Made by a program: the position numbers and the translations under genes. Below the pieces are notes generated by a model, which ran no database searches, was not told the origin of the DNA, and was given only the letters and a program-made list of their open reading frames with translations. DNA of 64,000 bases from Hermatobates lingyangjiaoensis (lineage: Eukaryota; Arthropoda; Insecta; Hemiptera; Hermatobatidae): the NCBI GenBank assembly GCA_026182355.1, contig JAPFBL010001617.1:4695001-4759000 (forward strand), written 5' to 3'. Position 1 is the first letter of the stretch, and each line of letters opens with the position of its first letter. Below are positions 12,425-25,414 of this stretch, one piece after another.

Positions 12425-12860
12425 AAAATAAATCTGGAATGGCCTACACTCAACTTTACTACAAGTAAACTTAATATCACACTTCTTGGGTATATAATAT
12501 ACAATGTTCCCTTTAGGAATAATATAAATGATTATTAGTCCTTCATTCCTGGAAGTTGTACGGATAGTGATTGATCCACTTATCAATATATACGCTTATT
12601 TTTGTATATCACACCACTGATGCATATAATATCTTTAGTATAACTACAGCAGTAATAACATTTTTGAAAAGCAAAAATGTAGATTTCGTGTTACGAAATA
12701 ATCTGTTACAGGAGAACATGGCTTTTGTTCCAATAGCCAGCGGATCTCTTACATAGTTTATCTGGCCTCCTTCTACATGGAAAATTTAATACTAAGTTTC
12801 CCATTTAAAACTTGAAATATTCCTATTTTATCTGAAAAATGTCAGAAACATGAGTTACTC
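12425..12860 (+). repeat. PER left-end fragment
   Basis: Starts with the conserved left end ('ctggaatggcctacactcaa' and the TTTACT-ACA-AGTAAA hairpin) and continues through the left PER segment to 'gaaaaatgtcagaaacatg', then stops. The 61-aa reading frame here is a by-product of the repeat. Confidence 0.7.
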
Positions 12861-12869
12861 CTGTGAACC

Positions 12870-15800
12870 CCATTGTTGATGCATCACGAAAAAGAGATGA
12901 ATTTTACCACAAAAAAATTAACTTGGTTAACAGGGGAAAACAACTGAAAATTTACAAATACATTAATCAACAGCTACTAAAGAAATAACAATTACAGAAG
13001 AAAGGTATGACGAAAACAAGGAAGTTTAATTGGAAAAATACCAAACATAGTGTCAACTGCCATCCGATAAGTCTCTGCCAATGATTCACAGTCAAAATAA
13101 TAAACACTGCTAAGCGATAACGGCAGAGCTCGGCATCATTTGTTTATTACACAGAACGAAACCCAGGAAATTGTCCGTTATGAGTAGTACATACTACTTC
13201 TCAAACAGAAACGTCGCCTGAATAACTGAATTTCTTTTCCTGGTTCTATGTGCCAAATACTAAATTTGTAAAAAGACTCAAAATACAACCAACAATAGGC
13301 GTATGGTGGTAAAGAATAAAAACATTATTTCAGGAATACAATGTCCCATTATTTTATTGTTTTTTTTTTAAAAAATCACAAACATCTAATTAACAAAAAT
13401 TAATAAGTCAGACGCAATTAATTATTAAATTCTTTCAAACATGAATATGGAATTTACTTTAAAAAGAATTGGACGTAAACTTTGCTCTTAATGATTTAAG
13501 AATGACGAAAAACGCTAAAGACGAGTAAAATAATCCACGAATTGTATTCATCCATTCAAAATCCATCATTTACATGTTTTATAAAAAATTATCTGATAAA
13601 ACTCTGAAAAAATTATTAGCACCTGCCCTATCTCCCACTACACCGATTAACCGGCCATTTTACAGATTAATGGTTAATTAATCAGCTTTCACAACTGGTT
13701 GTTTTTGTTTTTTGTGAATAAATCTAATATCTCAAATCATACAAATTTAGCTTTATGTTCACCACTGTAAAAAATGTGCTAAAGATGTTTTTCATTTACT
13801 TCTTATATGTTAAAAGGTAAATAAAATATTTATATTTAATTTTTGTTAAATCAAACCACTATCCATTTCAGTAACAATCAATAAAATAAAATTCCTAGCT
13901 TACTAAAAATCATATTTGAAGTAAAGCTTAGGACTAATGCAGAACTGAAAATTTACAGAAAAAGAGAACTAAGTCAATAATGAAACTCGAAAGTCCATAA
14001 ATTGTAATGCAGAAATGAAATATTTCTCCATTTTCAGCACTTAGTCTACTCCTTATTGGTTCATCTAGCACAACCTTTCACTTTCCACTGAAATAACTGG
14101 AGCACTCAAATATATTTCAGCTATCTTACCCAAAAGAGGAATGCTTTTTTTTTTTTAATTATTACACCATATAAGCGCATTGTCATTCCCTTGCTAGGAA
14201 ATTTTTAAATTCAATTAATCTATATTGTAAAGGGGGAATTTCTCTAATTTTTTTTCTTTGGTCCCTGTTCTTCATTGTTTCGGTCTTTTTCCAAAAGATA
14301 TAATTTACAAATATGAGTGTCAGGTATGTTGACTCAGTCAAGCTGTCAAATGGATTTTAATCGCTGGAATTATCTCTGGAAATGTTTTCGCTTCAAAGTC
14401 CGAATTTTTTCTTCGCTTTTCCATTTATAGTATTACACATTCTTTTATTTTTGGTATCATATCTGTTTTCTATAATTTCATTTTATATCTATGACCTAGT
14501 AAAGCCGAGATATACAATATTTGTACTCCAATTAACTAGAAAATCTTTTCTTAACTGAAGATTTAAGTTCTTAAACTGTAGTAATAATACCAATACAACT
14601 ACTGGCAGTTTAGTTTGTATTTACTCTTGATAAAAATACCTTTATTGTTGGAATTATCATAGAACAAGTCCTTTATTGCTTGCTTCCACAGTAATTTCTT
14701 CCAACGTTTCAAAAGTTTAAACCATTTTCTCTGCAAAATATCTTCATTCATAAGTATTTAATGTAGGAATATTAGCATACGTAACAGTAGCTTTCCGTTG
14801 TTCAATTTTCCTATCCAGTATGTATCCACAAATTGAAGTAATTTATTTTTCTTTAAATTTAACCGACCTTGTAATTAATTTATTCACCATATCTGGTGTC
14901 TGGTACAGAATGGTTAGAATGCTTTGTATTATTCCAACTTGGCCTGGTAGTATTGATTACAATTATTATACTGGTACATGAGCAAATATTGATTCATTTA
15001 ATGAACGATACAGATCATGTATAAATATAAAGCAGGACTGAGACTTCAACCAGCAGTTTAGAACACCAGTAACCTATGTGTTGCAGAATCTCCATACTAA
15101 AAAAATATTATTTCCTTTCAGTTCATAGTCTTCGAGAAAATTGTTTAGCACTTCACTAATCCGGGCACCTGCATAAGAACCTTCAAATCCTACTATTATT
15201 ATTACTGATCTTTCTTACAACATTGGTTGGACGACCAGGAAACGCAGTATTATTTATAGCGACTGGCCAAATGTCAGTGGTTAAAGAAATGTATTGGCAT
15301 CGTTAACATAAAAGTTTTTTCGGAGTGGAATACTGTATTAGGAGCAATTTTTGCTATCAGTCTTCAAAATCCTACACCGGTTGGAATAGACTATGCAAAT
15401 ACAATTGGTTTTTATTATTAATTATTTCAAAACAATTTCATACAATACTTGGACTTATGGAAGCGTTACCTGATTTAGGTTTGTAAATTATTATGAGAAT
15501 ATTTATGGGACCCTTAACTCAATCTTAAACAAATTAGGCAGAGTTTTGGCATTATTAGCAAAGCCTTTAAAAACAAAGAAGATAAAACACAAATTTACTA
15601 GTTAATACTGAATACAAACATAAAGTAATATTTACGTATCTTGTTCATCCCCACCTAAATAAATTAATGATTCAATATTTGATATTAAATAATTAATATA
15701 AAAAACAATTTTATATTATTTAAGGTTGGTTGAACTGCCATGAAGGAACCTAAAATTTCTTAGGCGGCACCATGAGAACTAAATCCACAATAATTGTAGC

Positions 15801-16560
15801 TAACAGCCAACGCTAAGAAGAGATTACTATTCGAGATCGCCAACAGCTTTTTCTTTTCTAACCGACTACCGATAAGAGGAATAAAGGAGCCCAGGGATGT
15901 TCTGTAATGATTTGAGAAGTACGCTTATAAAGCGATATAACTATTCAATATCTTGAATCTCAGCTCCAGTGCACTGATTGTCTGATCTATAGCAAAGAGC
16001 AAAATCTTCTATTTCACTTTTTAATCTTGTACACATACGTCTACTTCCATATATAAAATTCGTATATGACATGATTTAGTCAATTCAATTCTTTTTATGT
16101 TTACATCGTCCATTTCGTTTACTAATTTTCAGGATTAACCTATTAATTAATTAAATTAACTTCATAATATACTATAGCAAACGTGAATACAAAAAATGTT
16201 AAAATTGAAAAGTAACATTCAAATGTCTGTCTAAATTAAACTGTCCACTACTTATTACTTAACAACGGCAGTCAAGATCACACTGGAGATTAAAAGGAAG
16301 CCAAGACCAGTTATCACATTACTATTGTCTGGGAAATGAGATCTACCAAATGTTGTTTGAATGTACCTTTTTTCTGTTGCCATTTGACATTACGTCTTCT
16401 GTCTTATATTATTAGCACTACTTTGTTGTTAAAAGCTCAGTAATTTCATTTAATTTACTTTCTATTCTATGCATTTTACTCCCAATAAATGTGGTTTTAT
16501 CACAGCTAAGTTAGTTTTCCCTCACCGAAGTAGGCAGTTGTTTACCGCCTAGAGCAGTTT
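12870..16560. other. AT-rich DNA, no gene seen
   Basis: Only short frames and homopolymer tracts. A weak coding-like patch around 15170-15480 has short open stretches in changing frames but no recognisable protein motif. Confidence 0.45.
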
Positions 16561-16889
16561 TATATTAATACTAGCAAACGTACCCGTCTTTGACAGAATC
16601 AAAAATTCTATTATACTTGGTATTCCAAAATATCAATTATAGTATTATACTAATACTACAATTAGAAGTTATAGAATAGTAGAAAATACCATTATTAGAT
16701 TTTAAGTTAGACATACACAAATCTACAATCAATGTTTCAGCTTTATATGTCTTATGGTGGCAATATTTTGTGGACAAACCGACAGACAGAAATTATTCTA
16801 AGGGTACATGTGGCTACTCTGAAGTATGAAACGTAAAGAAAACTTGAAATGAGTTAGTTCTAATTAACGTGCTCCCAGTCAAAAGCTAG

Positions 16890-17215
16890 CTCGCAAGCCA
16901 CTGGGCTACTCTGGTTCCATACCTTACTTTATTACCAGTGTTTATATTACGCAAATATTAAATTAAAAAAAAATATTTTTGTTGTATTTATTTATAATAC
17001 ATTTGCACTACTGTCATCGGCGAGCAAGCAGGCTACTGGCTACCCTGGCCAGATCCCTTTACTTTATTACCATTTTAAATTCAAAAAAATATTTGTTTGT
17101 TACAGTTATTTATAATACATTTGCACTACTGTCATCGGCGATCACGCAAGCCACTGGGCTACTCTGGTCCCATACCTTACATTATTAGCAGTGTATTTAT
17201 TAAGCAAATATTAAA
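16890..17215. repeat. 118-bp tandem repeat inside Helitron
   Basis: The phrase 'ctactgtcatcggcgagc' starts at 17008 and 17126, and a partial earlier unit lies near 16890. Each unit contains a GC-rich box ('caagccactgggctactctgg'-like) and an AT-rich spacer. The same unit, with a longer period, recurs at 28738-29050 in the other Helitron. Confidence 0.8.
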
Positions 17216-17246
17216 TTAAAAAAAAGTTTATAGTTATATATAATAC

Positions 17247-17830
17247 ATAGCAAACGTACCCGTCTTTGACGGAATCAGAAGTTCCGTCATTTTTTGTATT
17301 CCAAAATGTCATTAGAAATTATAGAACAGTAGAAAATACCATTATTAGTACAGTGTTAAACAAATGCCTCTAAATACACTACATTAGCTGTCTCCTTCAG
17401 GTTTATGGTAGAAGAAAGAGTTGAAACCTCTGACTCTTGAGCAAGTATACTACATTTGACCATGTGAGAAAAACTTGGTTTCGCTACCTTGTATTCCTGC
17501 GTTAGATGAAGTCTCCCTTTGCGACTTAGTTAACGTCATTGCGAAATAGACTCTGACCGGACTTTGCAATCATTTCAACGTAAACAGACAGTGGCTCGGA
17601 ATCAATGGTATGTGTGGTATACACACAGACTCTCCAATACCACATCCAGTCATTATGTCCGCCTCTATGGCATATCTGTGTAGAGCACGAACTCAGAGTC
17701 GTGTCCCGTTGCACAGTTTTGGGCACTCATGTTTCGTAACATGAAATTTGTTACTGCTACTAAATTGCAGCATGATTGGTTCTCCTACTTTAAGTTTTTA
17801 CTCATGAGCAGGCAGTCCAGGAGAAATGAA
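17247..17830 (-). pseudogene. Helitron helicase, C-terminal relic
   Basis: The minus strand preserves, in two or more frames, the end of a Pif1-like helicase of the RepHel type. In order I read: NGTRL-type segment near 17700, the IEADIMTG-like segment near 17650, the 'LKRLQ..VRV.FAMT..KSQ' region (helicase motif VI area) near 17580-17530, the 'SHGQ..' segment near 17460, and a CSRVRGF-like segment near 17420. These match the usual order FPVRLAFAMTINKSQGQT - HGQLYVA.SRV. The frame is broken by indels and a stop after HGQM, and upstream helicase motifs and the Rep domain are absent. The protein would unwind DNA during rolling-circle transposition; this copy cannot. Confidence 0.75.
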
Positions 17831-17936
17831 TTCAGAGTAAAGAAATTCAATTAGATAATGAACTGCTTCTTCATCAATAATCCAATCTCTTTACTGACTT
17901 GTAAGGTCTTTCCTCGGTATGATATATGTATCATGT

Positions 17937-18153
17937 ACAGTCAGAGGTTCCAACTGTTCTTTCATGAACCTGAAGGACAGACAGATAATGTGGTTTATAC
18001 AGAGGAATTTGTCTAACACTGTATTAATAATGGTATTTTCTACGATAATATCTTATTATAGTATTAGTATAATGTATTTTGTATAAATTAGTATTTTGGA
18101 ATGCCAAGTATAATAGAATTTTTGATTCCGTCAGAGACGGATACGTTTGCTAG
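17937..18153 (+). mobile_element. Helitron 3' end (plus strand)
   Basis: Begins with a relic of the helicase C-terminus ('agtcagaggttcc', 'cctgaaggacagac') and ends with a perfect subterminal hairpin CCGTC-AGA-GACGG (18128-18140), a 9-nt spacer and CTAG (18150-18153) followed by T. It faces opposite to the surrounding mosaic. Confidence 0.8.
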
Positions 18154-18689
18154 TATATTCATATACGCAAATGAAATTAAAATCAACTAACAATACCTAC
18201 TTGCCACACCTGTGCATTTTCAAAATAAACATGTCTGTAAAGTTAGCAAAATACAGCTTAAAAGTTCATAACTTCGCTTCTACGCTGAACTTTCAGTCCA
18301 TTCAAAGCCTATATTTTAAGTTAGACATATACAAATCTAGTATCAAATTTCAGCTAGCTATGCCTCATGGTGGCTGAGTTTTCTTGTGATAAAATTTTGT
18401 GTTTAAAGTCCATAACTTCGTGTCTACGTTGAATTTTCAGTGCATTTAAAGCTTATATTTTAAGCTGGACATACACAAAAAATGTGCCATCAAAGTTTCA
18501 TCTAGCTATGCCTCATGGTGGCTGAGTTTACTTGTGACAAAAGTTTACGGACAAACCGACAGACAGAAATTTTTCTAAGGGTGCATTCGATTTCTCTAAG
18601 GTATAAAACGTAAAGTAAACTTGAAATGAGTCAGTTCTAAGCAATGTACAGACAAAACCTTTCTTTTATTTATATAGATATGAATGGAA

Positions 18690-21600
18690 TGTAATGATTA
18701 AGAACTATAATCCAGGAAGTGATACGACTAAATAGTTAAGTAGTAGACTGGATCTTTTTTCCAGCTCAAACGATGTCACATAACCTGACTGAATCTAGTT
18801 TCGAAATCTTAATTCAAAATCATACCTGAAGTCACTGTGTAGGAATACTTAACGAGACTCAGGTACGACGTTTTTTATATCGTCTCGAGGGATTGTAGAA
18901 TCTAACTCCGAATGTTCTGCACTTGTGACAAGAACACTAGTACTAAACCGCATGGCACTAAAACAATTTAAATTTTTTGTATACTGAATTCAAGGAACGA
19001 ATCTATTGTGAGATGTGCGAGGTTTACAGTCGTACGACTGCATTCTTTTTTTACCTTTACTACCTTCTTGATTACAATATGAGTCTGATATACGTCGGAG
19101 CTCTTAAATGCAATACATGCAAAATGTAACATTATACAATTACAAGATTTTCACGAGAATACAAAATCATTGTTTTGGCTATGATGCTATAAAATAAGGA
19201 CAAAACTGTACTTAAATAGCAAGAACTAAATACGGGAGTCAATACTGCAACTTTTACAGGAAGAGTAATGAAAAAGGTTAAAAATTAAAATACACTCTAT
19301 GGTAATGTTCTGCTACTACATATTGTACTTTCACATCCCAAACGTGGTTTAGGATGATCCTCAATCTCTAAGAAAATTTTGAAGCGGTATCATTTTTAAT
19401 AACATTTTAACAACTTAAAATATTTGAACACATCCTCTTCCAAAGGTAAATTATAGTAATAAAATCAATGGCAATAGTGAGTTGTTCGTGTCATATAGTA
19501 TTTTGGATACTATATCTTCAAACGGAGAATTCAATATATCTAAATCATCTATTAGAAATTTTTCTACTTAACTACTATGAATGGAAGCTGTATTTGACAT
19601 CATACGAAGAATGTACACTCTGTCCTTCAGACCTTTGATCACTTTATACCTAAATGCCAGCCAATTGCATAGGAGACGATAAAGAATTTTGTTAAATCAT
19701 AGCTAAAGCAATAGAAGTACAAGTAAAACTTCTCTATGTACATTTATGAAGGTCTTTAAAGACTTAAAATATGAAGTTAAATTTAGTTAAAACAATGAGA
19801 TGTACAATATGACAGGTACGACCGCGAAGCGTACACCAGTCCGATGAGATTCAGGCCTTTATTTGAATAATTTTATTAGCATGTAAGATTGATCGATGAT
19901 TTCAGGTTTCTTGTAACTGATAAAATAATTATAGCCACATTAAAACAAAACCAATAATCAGTTGGTTGTCAACGACATAATATAATGTTTACTTATACAG
20001 TAAAGTTGAATGCGGCGACTCAAGATTTTTTTCTATAATTTAGTTTTTGGTCCTTTTATTTTGCTAGTATGATCCTTACTATATTTCTGTATTATTTCTA
20101 TTTTCTTAATAATTGTTTTATTCACGTCCAACAGTTATTATTGTACACATTGTTTTGATATATACAGTCTACAAGGGAGCATGCAGTACAATAAACTCTC
20201 TGAGTGTTGTACTACCCTGACGGAAGCAAATATGTACATGTGTAACAGTATTATAAGTACAATACATTCACATACAGTAGGAATGGCAGTTCTTTGCATT
20301 TGTTGAAATAAACAGTCAAGAGGACAGGCTATCAAGGTCAGGGCTATATTGATTAGCACCCGGGGCAAACTTTACCTCAAAGACCACGAGGATTAACGTC
20401 TGTTCTTGAACATTTGACTTAAGATGAAATGTAGAAGAACGAGGCCGACTTTGACATTCATTCACGTGCTTTAAAATCACAGGAGTCAAGAAAACATTAC
20501 TCCAAACAATTCCCCCTCATTACATTCTTGCATACAAAATTATTGCATTTGGGTAAATTTTAGGACCACAGCTAATGTAATAAGAAATCGTTAGAGGATA
20601 ATCTTTTAAACCAACGACAGAGCTAGCTTTAAAAGTCTATCATCTCTATGTATATCGATTGTTTAGAAATCGTGAATTACTCATGAAATTTTTAGCGTAA
20701 TAATCACTAGAACATAAACAATTCTCAAGGACAAAACATTTTGACGCTAAAACATCAACTTCCTTTGTTTATTATTTCAAAAGATTTTAAATTTAACTCT
20801 TCAATAATTTTAAATAATCTAAATTGAAGTAAAACTGTAAAATGACACAGAATTTTAAAATAACCACATTGGTAATTATAACAATTTGTAAATTACCATA
20901 ACAAGTGAATCACATAAACAAAAACATCGCAAAATAACTTTCTAGTTAATATATTTAGTCAATGTCTGACCTGCATAAAACAAAATCAGAGTGCAGAAGG
21001 TAAAACGTACGTTGATACTTGTGTTTTCACTTTTTCCATTTTGTTTTAAATTAGTGATAAGCAACACAACTTAATTGTGTATCACTAATTGTAACATTAA
21101 CAATTACTAATTTTAAAAAGTTTCATATCTAAAAAGCTGCTGCTAAGTTTTGTAGAGAAGAGCAATAAACGCTAGAATTTCGGGAAGAATATAGATTTAT
21201 ACATTTTACAGCCATTTGCATATATTAGGAAACGTTTCCATCATCCTTGTACTTATATAGTACTTGTTTTTCACTCATTTATGCACATATACATTAGTTT
21301 ATGTTTAACCAGAAGTGAGTTTTTCAGAGCCAAACGTGAAACTTAACTGAATGTTATCAAATCTAAGTTCTAAGAAGAACTAAGTTTACAGTATATTGGT
21401 TCACGTAACAGTGATTGCAAAAAGAAGTAACCTATATCATGTTTCTATAATGGCGTTCTAAAAATAACATTCATCACTATGTATGATGAAAGCAGTGAAG
21501 GAGTAACACAGCAAAACTACCTTTCAACACTGCAAATCATCTGTCTGTGGACATTTACAGCTGCATAAAAGAAAAACATTACATGAATATTCCAGTGAAT

Positions 21601-23770
21601 CTACGTATCGTCGGAACAGTGGGTCATGGATGCATTATAAAAAAAAAAACAATATGAGACACATTACATGAATTCCCTTCGTGCCGAAAAGATTCCACAT
21701 TGTAGTGCCCGAAAGAACTAGCCCGCTTCATCGAAAAGTATTTACAATACTTGAGACTTCGGTATCAAAAGCAAAACTATTTAACATATAAAAGGGATAA
21801 AGATTATGACCTTAGTTCCTCAAATAAACTAATATGATTAGCAATATATTCATTTCAGCTCTTTTCAGGCTATAACCTTAAGCAATCTATATAAAGTTTA
21901 AATTATAAACACTAAACATAAATGTTATCTACAAACGTACCTCAGTGAATAGCCCTACATAACATCTACATAACACAACGAAAAACTAACCAACATCCAT
22001 TGTACACGGGTATCTATTAGGAATCTGATTCATCCTAATCAACTTCACTGAATTGATTCCTATGGTCCTTTCTTTTTTTTTAAAAAAAAAAATAGGGCAA
22101 TCCACCAAACTATTCTGTTCATTCAATGTTGTGGATATGACCATGCGCTAATAAATAGACTCATCGTAAATAAACAACCTCTTACTGGCTTTTTCATCAT
22201 AATGATATTCTTCTTCATTTCAGAATTTGTCATTTTCAATTAAGTTTTGCGAAGCAGAGCTTTGTATATAAGTTTTAATTAACTTATCTTGGTTCATTTA
22301 TTAAATCTTAGAATAGCTCATCCTATGCTCTAAATTCAAGTTCATCCACGCAGTGGTTTTGTCTCTTCATACTATTTAAGCATGAAAAACACCCATCATT
22401 TCCTTTTATCCTCTTCATATTTCATGTTTAAACAACTCAAATGTTCTTTCCATTTAATATTATGTTTTGCCTTCTTCCTGAGAGAATTTCAGTCACTCCA
22501 CTAATATTTCCTCACTTATTAGTTCTTAAAATAAAATTCGGTAGTAGTTTAGTAATAGTCCATGTAATTTATATTTTTTCCCAACAAAATTTCCAGCGAG
22601 TGCCTACAAGAGGCAAAAACTGTTGATACACTTACGTTATAAAGAAAATAATAATACCAAGAAAATAAATCCTGGGACCCTCAAAAAATTAAATTTAAAA
22701 ACTCAGAGTATGTTTTTTCCAAGACAGTTATACTGTAGATTTAAGAATCCATTCATCTGTACAATGAAACAACGTTGTAAAACAATCCTCAATTAAACTT
22801 GTACAATACACTTAAAGGAAAAAGCAATCAAAATGATACGAAATGCAAGGGAAAAAGAAAAGAAAAAAGGAATCTTTGCGTTCTCCAGGGAAAGCAACTT
22901 AAACACCTGGACACCTCTACACCTGGTGCAAATGACTGCTCTACTGCCAACGTCAATGTCTCCCTGCACTGGTCGACAGCAACACCTGACCAAAGAGTTA
23001 CGCATGATCACCATTCTCTCAATAGAATTTGTATAACTTTTAAAACAGCCTACCCATGAAAACCAATCATACAATATATACTTCTAATTTTTTTTCTATA
23101 AGTTGTAAGAACTTTAATTTATTCAATATTTAACATAAAAATTATGCTCGTTAAGACATATGTTCATGAAAATAATATATCCCTGATTTTATTATTTAAC
23201 ATAGAATGGTATAAATAGTTTTCTCATGATGAAAATTATTTAAATGCTCGTGGTTTTTGTAAATGTGCTTATAGTACATGCAACCTGTGGGAAATAACAT
23301 TTACTACTGAATAGGGAAATATGACACTCAAAATCAGAAAAAGGAAATGTAGTCGTTAAAAAATTATTAAATTATGAGCAGAAATTTGAGAAAAAAATCT
23401 GAAATGGGTAAAACATAGCACTGCAAACTAAAGAAATGTGACTTAAAAATACCAAATTAAATTCTAGAATGAATATGTAGAAATTTTAAACAAATTTCTA
23501 CTTTATTATTTATTCTTTTTACAATAATTTTAATTGAATTCTACTTCATCTTTGTAATACCTTAAATTTATATTAATACAACTGTATGAAGACTGAGTAT
23601 AGTGGGAGTAATCTCAAAGATCTTCATATCAAACAACTATTCTGTCTCAAAGAGTGGCTTCAGAAACATTACCAGGTTACCACATACTGTATCTAAGTAT
23701 ATTCAGTACATATGCAAAAGTAACTATGTGCATCCACACTAATGTAAAATAAGTAAGCTATCAGTATGAT
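18690..23770. other. AT-rich DNA, no gene seen
   Basis: About 5 kb without a recognised element. The GC-richer patch at 22860-23040 holds overlapping frames on both strands (86-93 aa) but none shows a known domain, and I could not choose a strand. Poly-T/poly-A tracts occur at 22072-22093. Confidence 0.4.
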
Positions 23771-24329
23771 ATGACCTCTAATCTTGGCATAAGAAATATT
23801 TTCTTAACCAATAGATTAAAAGGACGGTTAGCTTCTCAACAGACGTATGTCTACTTTTTAAAATTAAGACGACTTAATTTTAGAGTCAGTTACAAAACAA
23901 ATGGTAATTTAAAATCCTTGTTAACCCCTAAATCGAGTTTTTATCCCAGTTCATTGAGTGGAGTATATAAGTTGTCCTGTAACAATTGTCAATGTTTTTA
24001 CATTGGCATGACTGTGCGCTCCTTTGAGAAAAGAACCCGGGAACATTTTAATGAATACTTGCAAAGGAAAAATGACAATAAGAATAATAAAGAATTTTTT
24101 TCACAATTTTGCGAAACACCTTGTCACACAAAATCATAGCTTTAATCCAAACTTGAACCTTACCATCCTACATGCAAATAGAAAGTTAAAAGAAATTTGT
24201 AATTTGGAAGCTTTTCAAATAAACAAGACCGTCATTAATAATCCTTCTGCCTCTCTATGTCTTAATGATCAAATTCCAGGGTGTCCAAAATTTCTTAAAC
24301 TGTTTCTAGAATCACAAAGAATAAATTAA
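23771..24329 (+). pseudogene. Penelope-like element, GIY-YIG endonuclease region
   Basis: The first frame (23771-24139) carries a 'LTPKSSF' linker, then GVYKLSCNNC..FYIGMT, the GIY-YIG nuclease signature in the Cys-rich PLE version, followed by an RT.EHF helix. A frameshift near 24110 moves the sequence to a second frame ending at 24329 with 'HLVTQNHSF', 'ILHANRK' and 'LEAFQINK', the usual C-terminal order (His, then the Glu of LEA-F) of PLE endonucleases. The reverse transcriptase that normally precedes this domain is absent, so this is a 5'-truncated copy. The endonuclease would nick target DNA for target-primed reverse transcription. A hammerhead motif follows 280 bp downstream. Confidence 0.9.
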
Positions 24330-24690
24330 AAAATAAATAAATATAAAAAAAAAAGGTTTCTTTCCTCTAAATTAGTGGTTCTGGCATTCTGTATTTCAGT
24401 TAAAGGTTTTCAAGCATACCCGAAGCCTTTGTCCCTTATCTCCAAAATACCTATCCCCACTCTTTCGCAACGGATCTGTTTCCTACTAGTTGTGTTCACT
24501 GGACCAACCCGTCAGTACCACATCCTTGGGTATGTCATGAATTCTCTTAATTGAATTTTATTATTTCACTCTAATTTTTGTAACTAATTAGATATAATTT
24601 GTATTATAGTGTCTTCCTGATGATGAACACAAAGTGTTCGAAACGCGTTGAATAAAACTTCATTTGTGTGGAGACTTTTGTTGGTTTATC
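24330..24690 (+). mobile_element. PLE 3' non-coding end
   Basis: Non-coding sequence between the endonuclease stop and the AT-rich flank. It contains the hammerhead core at 24613-24653 and ends around 24690. This belongs to the same truncated PLE as 23771-24329. Confidence 0.7.
24613..24653 (+). ncRNA. Hammerhead ribozyme-like motif (PLE type)
   Basis: CTGATGA at 24617-24623; perfect 6-bp stem II GAACAC/GTGTTC closed by AAA; GAAA at 24640-24643; CGCGTT forming a two-pair helix III with the cleavage position after GTT; then GAA pairing with TTC in helix I. All core nucleotides of the hammerhead are present. It sits in the 3' region of a PLE, where such ribozymes are known. Confidence 0.75.
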
Positions 24691-24699
24691 CATTTTACC

Positions 24700-25412
24700 T
24701 CAGAATGAAACGTATGTCTATTTCTTTTATCGGCACTATAGAGTACAGTGATGATTTAAAAAAAAAATATTTTAAGATTATACGGATTTGATGATGTTTG
24801 CCTGAGCTTGAATGGGTGGCTGGCTGCCTATCCATATTTTGTAAACACTCTACAAGTTGAACGGTTAGACAATTCCTAATGATATTTGACAGACTGATTT
24901 TTGGTGTGGTCAATAACCTATTATTTTTGTTTATTAGTGAAATATAGGGAAATTTCTATACCATACTTTATGTCGAATCGGGTACTAATTTCAATTCACT
25001 CTTTCCATGTTTTTGGGAACATTGATGTTTGCATTAAGTATTCTATGATATCAATACTGCTTGTGAAATATTTCACAAATTTAGAATATTGATGAGAAAA
25101 TGCCACAATAAAAACAGATCACAAGAAAAATCAACGAAATCACTACAAAGAAACAAGAAATTGAAAAAAACCTAAACTAAGATCTCGGAGCTAACCCGTT
25201 AGTGAAGACTGAGTTCTTTCTTCATAGTTCTTTGATAATGAAATCTGGAAAGGAATGTGAACTGTCTCATACCCCTTTTATCATTTAACTTCTTTCATAC
25301 ATAAAAGACAACTTGTAATTTGTTTACAGCTTAATATTCACCAGTTAGTAGCTACAAATGAAGAAGATTAAACTATTTTTTTTTTTTGAAGTACTGTATT
25401 AATTTTTCTTTT
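24700..25412. other. No gene seen
   Basis: AT-rich sequence between the PLE end and the Tigger element. Two short frames (24695-24913 minus, 24901-25092 plus) show no motif. Confidence 0.5.
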
Positions 25413-25414
25413 TA

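Larger units (their letters stand above)
16571..18678 (-). mobile_element. Helitron mosaic (several nested or joined copies)
   Basis: On the minus strand the block begins at 18678 with a Helitron-type 5' end (TC, as TCTATATAAATAAAAG, preceded by A) and finishes at 16571 with a 3' end of CTAG followed by T, with a short imperfect hairpin about 10 nt upstream. Insertion between A and T with a 5'-TC...CTRR-3' structure and a subterminal hairpin is the Helitron signature. The interior is composite: 16571-16862 joins a 3' end directly to 5' sequence; 16890-17215 is a tandem repeat; 17247-17830 is a helicase relic with its own 3' end; 17937-18153 is a plus-strand 3' end; 18170-18678 is 5' non-coding sequence. 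Confidence 0.75.

Noticed and set aside
15170..15480. Coding-like pieces ('VGRPGNAVLFIATGQ' type) in shifting frames
   Set aside because: Short, no motif I can place in a family, frames change within 100 bp.
22799..23074. Overlapping 86-93 codon frames on both strands in a GC-richer patch
   Set aside because: A possible acceptor exists on the plus strand (ttctccag), but no donor, no recognisable domain and no clear strand preference.
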